The notes below the pieces were generated by a model. It was given only the letters and a program-made list of their open reading frames with translations, made no database searches and was not told the origin of the DNA. DNA of 64,000 bases from the NCBI GenBank assembly GCA_027605045.1, contig JAQFWX010000017.1, forward strand, positions 434,001 through 498,000, in the 5' to 3' direction. Source of the DNA: Phallus indusiatus (lineage: Eukaryota; Basidiomycota; Agaricomycetes; Phallales; Phallaceae). Positions 11,327 through 23,471 of the stretch are shown in pieces. Position numbers and translations under genes: made by a program. Positions within the stretch are counted from its first letter, which is position 1. Every line of letters begins with the position of its first letter.

Positions 11327-12989
11327 CTAATCCTCTAAGTCAGCTCCAAGCCAAGCACCTTCGTCGCCTCGCTCGACGGGCAGTTCCAGCTCTTCAATGT
11401 AAACGGGGTATCTTTCCACGTTTGACGAATTAGTTCTAGGGCCCTCGCCATGCAACATGGCGTGGATCAGTGAAACATCCTCATCATCGTCTCCTTGTAG
11501 TTGGTCGTAGTCCTCTGGATCCTCTTGGTTTGCCTCCGCTTCCCGTTCGGGCCGTGCGTCACTACTAGTGAGTATCTCCTCAATCTCTTTGTCTTCAGCT
11601 TCTTCGTTGGGCGTGGGAGGCAATAAATCATCCTGAGGTCTTAGAATTTGGAGAATCTCTTGAATTGTCGACTGGGGAGAGACGGGTGAGTCGGAAGGCA
11701 CACTTGAAGAGGAATCCGAAGGGAGATCTGCTAATTCCGGAAGAGGCGGCGATGGTTCACGAGTCTCAGCTTCGACTACTTGGAGGGAGGTCTCAGCGGT
11801 GTCAAAGAAGGGAAGTCGGGGCACAGTGAAAGGCCAGGCCGAGGCCGAGTCCGATCCAAGTTCAGTCACGGGCGCTTCCGCAGACGATCGAGATGAGGAT
11901 GAGGGTGATATAGCAAGAGCCATCGCTGCGCTAACAGGCCGAGAAGAGGAAGGGCGGCCAATCGCAGTGACCGACCTATCCGTATCACGAACAGAATCTG
12001 CTCTTCTCTGCCGACGAAGTCGCATCTCTGCATCATATGGATGGACCCATCTCTCCGTTCGACGTTGGTCAGTACCGCGCCGAATTCGCAAAACAGAAGC
12101 AGGGTTGATCACGAGATGAGTTTGATTTCGATCCTGCGTCGGAGTTTGTGCAGCCCCAGCTTGTGGCGTTTCTTGTGGTCGATCGTTATCAGCGTAAGGA
12201 TCAGTTGGAAAGATACCCCTCCAGACATCCCGACGTCGTCCCCATCTTTGATCTCTGTCCATCAAAGCTTTGGGAGATATGGGTGTCGGATTTATATCGT
12301 CGATAATGTGTCGAAGGGTATAATCGACGACGGGCCTTTGTCTGATAACCTTTTTGCAGATAGGGCATTGTTTTGCAAAAGAGACCACGGAATGGAAACG
12401 ACGTTCACGATGTGGACGTCGTGCCTGTTGTTGTCCAGCTCCTTCGTTATTTGCATCTTCGCCGTCCGAATCGTCGTCTGTCAGGAGATCATCCTGACCA
12501 TTGTATACGGCGTATTCACTGTGCGCCGGTGACGATATGAAGCACCTTCTCAGGCACTTGAGGCAGGCGGAGTGACCACATTCCATACTACGTGGACTTG
12601 GTCAATTGGGCGAAATGGAAATTGGAGTAGTACATACGTGTATGGGTTGCACATAGCATCTCTGCAAATGCAACATTGCACACGATCCCTCGCTCTTTGC
12701 AGAGCTTCTGCATTTTCTCGGGCCTCCTGTTGAATAGTAAGTACAATGTTGATGAAAGGGAAGAGGCGGGAGAGGTTTGAGGTATATCTGGGGGATTCCT
12801 TACCTTTTCCAGTTTTGCATAGCGATCCGCCACCTCCTTCAATTTTGCCTGTAGGGCCGCGACGCTGTCTTGTCCCGAATCTTGGCTGTCTTCACCAGCT
12901 CCAGCGTTGGGTTCAACACGCTGTCGTTTAGGAGAGCCCTCGGCTGAATCGGTTGAATCTAGTTTGCGTTTGAGGGGAGTAGACGACAT
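11327..12989 (-). CDS. RING-finger protein, probable E3 ubiquitin ligase
   Basis: Three exons (12989-12804, 12726-12638, 12587-11327) close to 511 aa. The N-terminus has basic nuclear-localisation-like clusters (KRK and PKRQR) and a short coiled coil (LQAKLKEVADRYAKLEK, continued by EARENAEALQRARDR). Across the exon 2/3 border the zinc ligands read CCICRDAMC, then MECGHSACLKC, and CPICKK, a C3HC4 RING. Unusually, 62 residues, many acidic or basic, separate CLKC from CPIC, where most RINGs have far fewer. The last 300 residues are disordered and Ser/Asp/Glu-rich. Such RINGs recruit an E2; target and pathway are unknown. I chose the ATG at 12989 over an in-frame ATG 18 bp upstream because MSSTPLKRK looks like a true start. 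Nuclear location is inferred. Confidence 0.85.
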
Positions 12990-14415
12990 GGTGTATCTGA
13001 TGTACAAGTTGTAGGACTTAACAGGAATGGGATGACGGGAAATAAATACCTTAGTGACAAAGGCTGTGAATCCTGAATTTAGCAGAGAAGATATGACTTG
13101 TATCTTTCTTATTGCTGAAACATGATAAAATTCATCCTAATATACAAATTTCATATTCTGTCGAAAAAAATTTTCTGAGGGCAGTTGGCCAACTGGTAAG
13201 CCAGGGTAAAGCATTGGTCCGTAAGTCGCCGCTTGCCGAAGGATATCCTTTCCATATGGATAATGTCCCAAGATAGTCAAAGTAGTTTTGGTCAAAGAAA
13301 TTGAGGACAATGAGATTTGGTCACGACATGGACATTGGACAATTCTTGGGCGGTGTTACAGCCACGGCGTGGACAAAACGAAAATGGTACGTAACGCGTA
13401 ACGCTGTCACGATCGGACCGCGGCACTTTGAGTTCCTGGTTTCAACTTGACCAGTTTATGTTTCTTACTTCGTTGTTTCTAAACTGCATTATAAACGCTA
13501 TTCAAGTTATTTCAGATCAAGATACAATTACAGAAAAATGTAAAGTGTATCAGAGCCAAAACATCCAACTGTGAAACTTTGGTGAAATTGAAAGCGGGCC
13601 TGTGGCAAAGGATTTTGGTCCTTATAAGATGATTAATTCTCCTTGGCAGTGGAATCGACAATCGTGGGTATTGGACCAATATCGGAGAACAATCGAATGC
13701 CTTTCCAAATATGTGCCTCGGTCCTCAAGGTACATTATCCGGTTTCAAAAGATGTGCGTACTGAGTCGACGACCAAAAGACTACAGGTCGAAGTTGTTCA
13801 TTTGATTTTTGAGCCAATTGACAGACGACTTTTGAAAAGAAGATAAGAAGTTCAAGAAAGCTGTCCTATGTATTTGCTATGCACATTGCATATCCCCAAC
13901 ATTCGTGACACACTGCCCGCCTCTGCCTGCTTGTCAGATCTCCCGAATCTCGGAATCACGCAGACAAAGATATCCACACAAATGTCACGTATCAGGCATG
14001 TATAACAAGATAAGCATGATGACTCAATAGCACAATGAAGAGAGGACTTGGCGGGAAATGAACCACGTCAAGCCGGCTCCGGAAGCAAACATTTAAAACT
14101 CCGCTCCCTTTATCAGCATATTTGCTTAGTCATCGCTCCTCGCCGTACGGTTGTTCGCCATCCCCTTCAAAAACGCATACCAACATATCTTTCATAAACA
14201 CTCGCTTTTTATTCTTTTTATTTTTTCAGTTGATTCCCTTCGTACACGATTCCCCATTTCAATATAGGTTGACCTCAAGTTAACTACATACATAGTCTTC
14301 AAAGGCTGGTTCCACTTTATCCAGTATTGTTCCAGGGTTCTAACCTTTACGTTTCTTCTCTCTAGAAACCCATTTTTTATATAATCCATTTCATCCAATC
14401 AATTAGACATCAATC
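12990..14415. other. Divergent intergenic region
   Basis: Between the RING gene and SPT2. The 130 bp before the SPT2 ATG are C/T-rich, as expected for a constitutive fungal promoter or 5' leader. The two overlapping frames at 13602-13846 have no motif. Nothing else supported. Confidence 0.35.
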
Positions 14416-16116
14416 ATGTCGTCCGCATTTGCTCAGCTTATGAAGCTCTCCCAAAGCCAAACTGCCGAGTCAGAGCAGGCCGTCCAGTCTCAGATAGAAT
14501 CACACCGTCGCCAGCTCGAGCAACGTAAGCGCGAGCAGGAAGCGAAAGAGAAACGAGAGAGGGAACTCGAGGCCAAGCTGCGTTTGAAGAAACTACAGGA
14601 TACGATGAGAGCGGAAGAGAGGAAGAAACAGCAACAAGAAGAGGAGGAGAAGAAGAAAAAAGAGAGGGAGCGTAAGGAGGAGCAGATAAGGATGGCGTTG
14701 AAGTATGGTCCGAAGAAAGCTACCTCGAATGGCAAAGCAAAAGCTGGAGGTGGTAATGACGATGATTTGGAAGATAAGAGTGGCGGTTCGACGCTTACGC
14801 GTGAAGAAAAAAGGGAGAGAAAGTTTGCTGCTCAGCTGCGGAGGGGTGCTTCGTCTGGTTCCGGATCGGGGGCATCGCGTCGTAACACAGGAAGTAGAAA
14901 CTTTGCTTCTTTACCTGACGGACGTACTGTGCGTCGTTTACCAGGTGGCGCGGTTGATGTCACGGTTAACTCAAACTTGGCTGATCCCAAAGGATCTACT
15001 CCATCTGCTTCACTTCCTTCCACGACATCTCCGGCGGGAAAACCAGGACAAACAGCACGAGAACGTCTTGCGTCTTTACCGGCCACACTTGTCAAACTCA
15101 ATACCGTTAAACGTGATTTACGAACCATAGACGAAATTCTACTAGATCGTGCCAAAGCTAAGAATAAAGTCCTCGATGGGGACGAGGCTCGAGAATTTTC
15201 GGATTGGTTTGGGAAGAAGAAGAAGAAGGAAGAACCTAGCGTGGCTAAGTCTGCTTCATTGAGTGCTGCTGGCACCCCAGAGAGACGACAGTCTCCCGCT
15301 TTGCAATCGTCAACATCCGTATCGTCATCATCAAACAATCATGGCGGGACACTATCAGCATCTGCCACGGTATCTACATTATCAACATCATCTTCATTAA
15401 GCGCTTCGGCATTACCATCATTCAAAACCAAATCTGCAGCTCCCAAACCAGTCGTACCCACTAACGGCGGCTCCTCTTTCTTCAAGTCGATTAATCCTAA
15501 GCCGACAAACCCCGGAAACGGAAACGGAAACTCAAGACCCAATACTTCCTCTTCTTCCTCTTTGAAACGCACTAGATCACTCTCCCCAACTCCAGCCGTT
15601 AAACGCCGTGCAATAGGTACGAGCAGTAACGGTAACTCGTCTCGTCCTTCGACCAATGCGGTCTCAGGCGCATCATCCTCTTTGGCTTCTTCAAGTAAAC
15701 CTTCCATGTCTAAATCTGCTGCTTCTTCATCGTCAAACAAACCACGTCGTCAGTCTCAAGCAGACGCGGACGATATGGATCCTTTGGACATTTCAAACAC
15801 GATTTGGAGTCTGTTTGGGAAAGACAAGCAGCGGTATGCTGCTCTTGACCGATTCAGCGATGAAGAGGAAGATTTGGATATGGAGGCTGATGCGAGATCG
15901 GTTCTGAAAGAAGAAGCGAGAAGGTGGGTTGCTTTCTTTTATCTGCTCCTCTCGGTTATTTTGGGCCGGTGGGTTAATGGTGCTCGTTGTAGTGCACGGT
16001 TGGCAATGCGAGAGGATGAAGATGCTCTTGCAGAGGAGAAGAGGCATGAAGAAGAGAAGAAGAGAAAGAAGAAGGAGAGGGAGCGAAGAGAACGAGAACG
16101 TGAAAGAGACTATTAA
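14416..16116 (+). CDS. spt2: SPT2 chromatin protein (histone H3/H4 chaperone)
   Basis: SPT2 binds H3-H4 and helps keep nucleosomes in place during transcription. Two exons (14416-15923, 15993-16116) give 543 aa. Residues about 15-105 form a highly charged coiled coil. The middle is a Ser-rich disordered region with basic patches. The diagnostic C-terminus, from about residue 455, has SNTIWSLFGKDKQRYAALD, a DEEEDLDMEAD acidic segment and, across the intron, EEARR/SARLAMREDEDALAEE, matching the SPT2 core that contacts histones, followed by a Lys/Arg/Glu-rich helix. The 69-nt intron is a multiple of three and has no stop, so the unspliced message would encode an extra 23 hydrophobic residues right inside the core. 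The spliced form restores the conserved motif and is taken as real. Confidence 0.93.
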   Translation: MSSAFAQLMKLSQSQTAESEQAVQSQIESHRRQLEQRKREQEAKEKRERELEAKLRLKKLQDTMRAEERKKQQQEEEEKKKKERERKEEQIRMALKYGPKKATSNGKAKAGGGNDDDLEDKSGGSTLTREEKRERKFAAQLRRGASSGSGSGASRRNTGSRNFASLPDGRTVRRLPGGAVDVTVNSNLADPKGSTPSASLPSTTSPAGKPGQTARERLASLPATLVKLNTVKRDLRTIDEILLDRAKAKNKVLDGDEAREFSDWFGKKKKKEEPSVAKSASLSAAGTPERRQSPALQSSTSVSSSSNNHGGTLSASATVSTLSTSSSLSASALPSFKTKSAAPKPVVPTNGGSSFFKSINPKPTNPGNGNGNSRPNTSSSSSLKRTRSLSPTPAVKRRAIGTSSNGNSSRPSTNAVSGASSSLASSSKPSMSKSAASSSSNKPRRQSQADADDMDPLDISNTIWSLFGKDKQRYAALDRFSDEEEDLDMEADARSVLKEEARRWVAFFYLLLSVILGRWVNGARCSARLAMREDEDALAEEKRHEEEKKRKKKERERRERERERDY

Positions 16117-17243
16117 TGTTGTGTTTCTTCCTTTACTCTTTTTTTTTCTTTTTTTCTCTTCGTTTCCAGGATGGATGGAGTTTCATTTTTCCTTCATCTT
16201 TCTTTCAACACGCGCCTGCCATTATACCATGCAGCCCGATTCACAATCACGAAAAACGTTCATATAATATCACCTTCACTTCGTTCTGCCTCGCTCGTCT
16301 CCTACGCCATCAATTTATGTTCATCTATCATTGCATCATCTTCCGATATCCACCGAACCGACAACATACAACATTCTCATACTCTTTTCGTTCACTTTAC
16401 ACCCGAGAAAGCACTGGATTACCATAACCTGTATAACCATCCTGACCCTTCCTCTCACTCAGGCTTCTCGACCTATTATCACGTTTTTCTTCATTCTTCC
16501 GGATACTATCATACCTATCCCCAGTCTTGTGTATCAACTGTTCCATTGTCATCATTGTCGTTGTTCTTTGCCATTATGCTTATTTTCCTTGCGCTTCGCG
16601 TTCTCCGTTTTCGGAGTTGGATTCTTCTTTTCGCTCTCATTGACCTTTCGTTATATTCCTTTCTCCGCCATTATATCTTAGTCTCTCTTCCTTCCTCTTT
16701 CACATGCTCACATGCTCGATATATATTCGCAATTGTGTTTACGCAAACACAACGTGTATCTCCCATGCCAGTTTCGGCATCCTCTTCTCGCCTGACGCCC
16801 TTATGATCATCCATCTAGAAATTCAAAGCACGATATCATTTTCATTTTTCATTTTCATTTTTCCCTTCATTTCCTTCCTTTTCTTTTCAGGTTCATGAAG
16901 CTATGTGCATACTGTAGTAAAATTTATAACATGGATCTTGTGCTATCTAAATATATATCGAATATTTGCATTAGCTAGAGCGTTTTTCTTTAGCTTGAAA
17001 ATTTTATGACTAGGATGTCAGTTACTTTTTAAAGTATAAATACGATCAAAATAATTGCTACAAATGAAGATGAGACACCTGCAAATTTGTGAGCGGCTTC
17101 ATTCCTTGCGGGGACGTCGGCCATGTCTGGATGGGCTATGGGAATTTGCCGCGCCGTAGCCGCAATCCTTCTCGCAGTTGATAGCGCAACATGGCAATTG
17201 CACAACGAATCACCCACATCGATACATGCGCTTTCGACTACTT
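16117..17243. other. 3' flank of SPT2 and promoter of hydrolase copy 1
   Basis: About 16120-16880 is strongly C/T-biased on the plus strand, which creates long but meaningless open frames. A TATA-like box lies at 17035. No gene seen. Confidence 0.4.
17035..17041 (+). promoter_or_regulatory. TATA-like box of hydrolase copy 1
   Basis: TATAAAT about 205 bp before the ATG at 17244. The inverted paralogue has TATAAAAA at 35054-35061, about 195 bp before its own ATG, so the spacing is conserved between copies. Confidence 0.4.
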
Positions 17244-19541
17244 ATGTTCTGTCCCATAGGAATAGTTACATATCTTCTCTTTTCATTTCTCAGTCTCGTC
17301 GTTGTTGGTCAAACTTCTGATCAAATGCAGACCCCTTTTTTGGAGGAACACGTTGGCAGAGAAGGCCTCGAACTTATTCTTGATGACGAATTTGAGAAAT
17401 GGATGAATGAGATCGGATACAGGTGGGGAATGAACGGTGTTGCTATTGCCGTAACGCGTAGAACGAAAGATGCAAACGGAGAATGGAGCGATCAGTGGGT
17501 TACAGAGTCAAAGGGATATGGCATTGCTGATAGATGGGGTCATCCTGTCGATGAGGATGTGCGTATAATTCCAGACCATTTTCAGATTTAATAACATTTA
17601 TCGTCGCGATAGACGTTATTCGGAATTGCCTCTAACTCTAAATTCTTCACCGCCCTTGCCATCGGAATACTCGTCCAAGATGAGGCATACCCAATCAATT
17701 GGGACACTAAAATCAAAGATATTCTCACCGACGGGGAATGGGTGCTGCAGGATCCGTCTATGAAACAAAATGCGACGCTTGTCGATATTCTCAGTCATCG
17801 TACAGGTCTTCCAAGACATGACTTTAGCTACGACAGAACAACTGATACACCTCGCTCTTTAGTACGTCTTTTGGTATAATGTATTTGGTTTGGTACCGGG
17901 TTGTTTATGTGGACGTCTTCAGGTTTCCAAGCTGCGGTATTTGCGTCCCTCGGCTGAATTTAGAGACACGTGCGTAGAATATTTATCTTCCTTTACCAGG
18001 AATCCTATATTTATCCATCTTTATACCAGATATCAATATAATAATCGTACGCGGATTGTTACACTTACCCAAACTTTGAGGTTTACTCCATTTCAAAAGA
18101 GATGTATACAACGGCCGCCTACATAGTAGAGCGCGTAACCAACAAAACACTGCAGGAATTCGTCGCCGAGAAAGTATTCAAACCCCTCGGAATGAACGTA
18201 TCAACGTATATTTATGACGATGTCATGGTCGGCCATGGCCTTGCAGACGGATTCGTTGCCGTTGAGTCCGGACATCCCGAAGGCCAAGGAAGAGACAAAG
18301 CCATTTACAAGCCTACACCATTTCTCAATTCACGAACGAACCCATCTCTCAATGCTGGTCCAGGCGGTATCATCTCGAACATCAAAGATGTCGTAAGTCT
18401 TCTCTCCCGGCCCTACACTATTAGTATATATCTGAACATCGGGAAGACTCGATGGTTGCAGACTCTTCTCCTCACGGGACGTCATCCCGTTACCAACGAG
18501 CAGATTATTCCAGAAGAGGCAATTTCAAAAGCATCCGAAGGAGTATCTGTGGAAACACCCTCTCCGAAAGATCCCTCAGTAAGCCCGGTACTGTATGGCT
18601 TTGGCCAGACAAGCTTTTCATACCAAGGACACTACGTGCGTATATGAATTTATGCCTTGCTTAAGGAAGCGTAAGGGATGAATGAATGGTCTTCCCAATA
18701 GATTGTTGAACACTATGGCAGTACCATCGGACATGAGACTGCCATCTCCCGTGCACCACACGATGGAATTGGAATCGCAATTTTAACAAACACTTTTCCG
18801 ATCGCCGGACCTGTTCTCCTAGACTTAGTCAAATGGCGGTTGTACGAGAAAGCACTGAAGTTGAAGTATGTCGATTGGGAGTCAAAGTGAATTATGACTT
18901 TCCAATATATTATCCAATGATATAGCATTTATATATTGCATTCCAGGGTTCCAGATCCAAAAGCGGCATCTGAAATCACAGAGTCTAAACCACTGGCACC
19001 GTCAACCCATCCGATAGACTCCTACACGGGAATATATTCCAACCCAGCATACGGCAAGATCATCATCTGTCCCTTCGATTTAAACAAGTATACATCTTCA
19101 ATTCAATCCTCGCCTTACCTTCCTCATTGCAAGGCCGTCGTATCCGAAATCCTTCAAGCTTCTTCCGACGGCCTTACTACTAACTCTCGACGACAACCCG
19201 ACCTCGTCTTCTCTTGGGACAAATACTGGTCTACTCATGTCCTCATGTCTCATCTCGACAATAACACCTTCAGCGCACGCCCGATTACGATATATCCACC
19301 GCCTTTCCCCGATAGTAAAGACGAGCGAGATAATAAACCATTCGCTTCTGATTATCCGGCTCCGTTCTTGCAAGATCCCCGTGCTACTTTTGTTGTGGAA
19401 TCAGAAATAGACAACAAGGGAATCTCAGGCCCAGGACTCGCGGTGAAGGGTATTTGGGGCGCCGGAAATAATGTCAAGGAAATGGAAGGGACGAGTAAAG
19501 AAACTGCTGAGGTGTGGTTTGATAGAATTGGAAGGTTGTAA
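17244..19541 (+). CDS. Serine beta-lactamase-like hydrolase, copy 1
   Basis: Beta-lactamase/penicillin-binding-protein fold serine hydrolase of the fungal LACTB/esterase type. Eight exons (17244-17558, 17613-17861, 17923-17969, 18030-18046, 18100-18392, 18447-18635, 18702-18886, 18947-19541) give 629 aa. The first about 20 residues are hydrophobic (signal peptide or anchor). Exon 2 opens TLFGIASNSKFFTALA with the SxxK nucleophile motif; the second motif, Y-x-N, is YNN across the 17-nt micro-exon 4 (18030-18046). A C-terminal half with HYGSTIGHETAIS follows, then a family-specific domain ending VWFDRIGRL. All borders match those of the inverted copy at 32565-34861. Substrate unknown: the family includes esterases, amidases and lactonases, not only drug-hydrolysing enzymes. 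Likely secreted or endomembrane. Confidence 0.9.
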
Positions 19542-20162
19542 TTTGTAAGGTTTGTGATTGATTGAACGAACGTATGCGAATAGACAAATACGAGTGAAAT
19601 GTTCGTTCACTCAGCGCGTAATAAGACACAATCACAGAGTAATGTGATTGTTACGTACGTACGGACAGCTGTTGAGAATATTAAGCCGCCGGAAGCTGTC
19701 AAGCTGCTAGCGAAAGCAGGCCGGCGGCGGGACCGACGCATACATATGTATAGCTATAAAGACATTTTACATGCGAACTGAAATTGCTCATCTGAAGCCA
19801 GAGGAACTGAGAAGAGCTGAAGGAGCATTGTATATGCGTTGCCAATCCGAGAAGAGTTATCCGTTCGTCTATTGGGAACTAAATGCTTGTACTCTTATTA
19901 GACGACAACCGCAACGACATCCGAGCTTGGAACTCCTACAAACCTTTTGAGTTCATCAAGGAAAAATCGGCGACTATTTTAACCCATGGTGAATACCGTG
20001 GCATGATAATAGTAGGTAATAGTACGACATATCAGCGATGCGTTTTTTTACACCTGCACCAGCACGTTCAATACGAGGGGGCCGCCGTTGTCGACGGCGC
20101 CTGTCATCTACCCACCTACACATTGCTTTTTTATTCGTGCTTTGTGTGATAGGAACACTATG
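19542..20162. other. Intergenic, decayed repeat of hydrolase region suspected
   Basis: No gene supported. It leads into a hydrolase tail fragment at 20163. Confidence 0.3.
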
Positions 20163-20255
20163 ATGAGAGGTATTTGGGGTGCGGGAACAGGTGCAAAACA
20201 AACGAATAAGGAGCCTCCCGCTGAAGTACGGTTCGATAGGATTGGAGGATTATAA
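20163..20255 (+). pseudogene. C-terminal fragment of a third hydrolase copy
   Basis: Encodes RGIWGAGTGAKQTNKEPPAE and then VRFDRIGGL before a stop. This aligns with the last 31-33 residues of hydrolase copies 1 and 2 (KGIWGAGNNVKEMEG...AEVWFDRIGRL). No upstream homology was recognised, so it is a relic left by duplication or deletion. Confidence 0.75.
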
Positions 20256-20775
20256 TTATGTATATCATTCGTTCCGCATTCGCACAGAAGGCGGGTACAG
20301 AAGGCGGGTTTAATAGCACAAATGTACCACAATCTACAACCGACTCTTGACCTCTTCAGAATAAATATGTCGGTGAATGCATTCTTTCTATAACACTTAT
20401 CCGTTTTCTTTTCCTTGTTCCATATTTCTGACACCACTGCATTTCTTCACGATCATGATCTCCGTGTGGGCATCACTGTTTTTCAATTTTTCTTTTGCCA
20501 ATTTCTCGGCAGTGAATCAGAATCCAGTGATTGTAATATTCCGTCAATAACATTGACAGTGCACTGATAGGCCGATAATACTACACTCAATTAATAACCG
20601 ATATTTCATTGCTTCACAATGGACTCAGCGACGAAATATACGGGACGAAAACCACAAAAATTGTTGTTGGTCCGAATACGGGGACGCGTGGACGTTTCGC
20701 TCATTGGATAGCTTTGACATGTACATGTATTGCGGACAACTACACGCTTTGGGACGACATGTCCACTCGCTACCT

Positions 20776-20782
20776 TATAAAC
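20776..20782 (+). promoter_or_regulatory. TATA box of methyltransferase gene
   Basis: TATAAAC 84-90 bp before the chosen ATG at 20866. It supports that start over an upstream in-frame initiation before the box. Confidence 0.4.
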
Positions 20783-20865
20783 ATTTTCAACGTTCGATGT
20801 GTACTAGAAACACCCTCAACCACCTTCCCTCGTACATCAAAATTTCCCTTTTTTCTCTCCGTGTC

Positions 20866-22910
20866 ATGTTGGAACCCAAAGATTTGAATAGGCAGCCATC
20901 GGCTGTCTCCAAGCCCAATAAGGGAAATAAAACCCAAACAGGGACAAAGAATGCAGCTTCTAGAGCACCTGATCCGACTCCGAATAAACAACCGTTGGAT
21001 TCCATAATATTCGATTGGGGTCATGAAGAACGTTGGGAGAGATATTTGAAAGACACTCACCTGCTGCGAATCCAGAAGCCTTGGTTAGATTATACTAGAT
21101 ACACCTTCAGGCAATGGGTGGAGGATGCCTTGTTCGATGCGCAGATGTCATCTATGAACAATTTAACCGATGATGAGTATGAAGCGCGGGAGGCCAAAGC
21201 TAAGATGGTTGCAAAAGCTTTCTTTTATAAAAGCCCTTTGATCGATTTTAGCGGCTATTGTATCGGAGTTCATCCCTGGCAGGTGGTGCCGTATCCGTTG
21301 CCGTATAGCAACAACACTTTCACAAAGTTCGCTTAGCCATTTGTTTTTCTTTGTTTGTTGTTTTTCTCATCTTATTTTACAGTGACCGACGGTCAAATGA
21401 ACTCTTAAAGAAGATTTATAACGGATTTCCTACTATTCATAAAATCCTATTCTCTAGTCGTCACCCACAGAGGGTTCTCGATTTGGGCTGCGGGGATGGG
21501 TCATGGATTATCGACGCTGCTCAGTGCTGGCCGGATACGCAATTTTACGGAATCGACGTCCAGAAGCTATGGCCCACAACAGAAGACCTAACAAAGGAGT
21601 ACGGTGATAGACTGGCGAGAAACATCAAATTTATCCCCTTCAACTTCTTGCTTGACAAGCTCCCTTTTCTTGACAATGTTTTTGATTTAGTTCGACTAGC
21701 GAACCTCAAATGGTGCATTCGCAGAGCTGATGTGAGTCATTTCTGTTTGATATTAGGCACATGTTTTGTCATTTACATTCCCGTTGCAGTGGGACGTTTT
21801 AATGAAGGACGTTCATCGAGTTCTCACCTGTGCAGGATATGCAGAAGTCATAGACGATGATTTTATTGCCTACACGGATCCTGAAAGTACGAAACTGTCG
21901 TTGGAGGATCAATTCACATGTGACTTGCTTGAAACTCGTTTCCTTACATTCTTGGCTGAACGGCAGCTTCCTTTGGATACTCACAAGTTTATGGTTGAGA
22001 AGCTGAAAATAAATAACTCAGCCGTTCATCAGGATGTTTTCCCAATAGGAATATCGAAAGAAACAAAATCCAATCATACGGGACAGAATAAAAAAGGCAA
22101 ACGAAGGTCGGGTCGAGTCAGCGTGGGTGGACGTGAAAGTGGGCCATCGTTGAGCCGTATCATGAGCCGAGTGCGCTTCAACTCGGTTGCTTCCAGTTCG
22201 AGCCTGAGTCATGACTCAGAAAAAATCGATGTAGAAGTAAGTTCTTATCTCATTTATGGACAACGGGACAAGATCTAAAGAGTTTTCCTTAGCGGCCATT
22301 GCCACCGAAGCCGCAGCCCGTTGGCTTTGTGTTACCCACCCTCAACCGCACTCTCGAGTTCACCAATGAAGAAATTATTGCACATGCCACAAAAAATATG
22401 CAAGATGTATTGTCAGCGATGGTTGTGATTCAGAAGGATATGGTGAGTCAAGGAACTAGTGTCTCGAATACCAAATGTTGATTAGATATAACAGGAGCTT
22501 AAAGACCCGAGGATCCTGCTCCCCGGCGATAAATGCAAAAAACTACTTTCAGAATGGAAAGAATTATTGAATACATATGATCGGTTGGTTATTTCATTCT
22601 CGCCCCTTGTCTTTTTCACACTTACTGCGTGTCGTATTTTATTAGAACAATGTCCGACCGTCTGAATATAAACATTTCGCGTTGTGGTTTCGACTCTGAC
22701 TCAGATGACGAAACCGAAGTCGAGGAAATTGAACGTCCCCGAAAAAAGGAGAGGATTAGTTTAATAAGTACATTTGCTGGTAATAAGAAAGCCGTCGAGG
22801 AAGTCTCACCTTGGGCCAGCAACCAAGAATTCATTGCGCGAGAGATGGCAAAGCAGTACGGCGTTGATAAACTGGTACGGGTCATTCGTGTGTACACTAT
22901 GATGAAATAG
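20866..22910 (+). CDS. SAM-dependent methyltransferase
   Basis: Six exons (20866-21326, 21383-21731, 21790-22236, 22293-22442, 22495-22583, 22646-22910) close to 586 aa. Class I Rossmann methyltransferase core: motif I VLDLGCGDGSWIIDAA at about residue 180; an acidic post-I position at FYGIDVQ; then FIPFNFLLDKLPFLDNVFDL (motif II-like) and a DVHRVLTCAGYAEVIDDD (motif III-like). The layout resembles the broad fungal LaeA/TAM-like class. The C-terminal half is extended, with a basic Ser-rich linker (KKGKRRSGR) and a DSDSDDETEVEEIERPRKK acidic/basic patch, suggesting a nuclear or regulatory role (inference). The N-terminal about 50 residues are low complexity. Substrate cannot be told from sequence. 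No biosynthetic enzymes are adjacent. Confidence 0.88.
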
Positions 22911-23471
22911 CTTAAAAACCATTCGAAACGTTAATGGAGTTCTGTGTGTACATAGATGTTAACTTTAGCTTACCATTCAATCCTAGTCACTTATATCTAC
23001 TCTCTTCATAACCCAAATAACCACATCAACTCGTTATCATTAGAATTGCCGTGATAAAAAAGATCGCCTTGAGAGAACGGTTTTCGGAAAAATCCTAATG
23101 TGGGAGAAATTGTCTGGCTGAGGGTTTCATTCTGGGAACCTCTCATGGCGGCAAAATGGAAAAGATAGCGGAGCTGCACTGGGATAGCAGGAATACTGGT
23201 AGGTAAATATCACTGGGTTGTTGCGCTTAGCTTTCGGATTGATTATCTTAGTGCAATTGTGTCAGTCAGAAGCATCCCTAGTATATCACTTTTTTTGAAA
23301 TTGAATCATTCCATCAATACCATTGCGTGAGTTGTAGTTCTCTGACATTATCAGGTCTAAAGCTCCAGCCATATAATTTAAATGGGACAAATTATTACAA
23401 AAAAAAACAATAAAGTCTGACAGAACCTCGACAAATCTTCCACCACTCATCCTTCTAGGAGCACCGTGTTT
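22911..23471. other. Convergent intergenic region
   Basis: Between the methyltransferase and DUF6533-like paralogue C. Nothing recognised. Confidence 0.3.

Noticed and set aside
16116..16806. Long plus-strand frames after SPT2
   Set aside because: They arise from a C/T-rich 3' flank; composition is Ser/Phe/Leu/His-biased with no motif or homologue.
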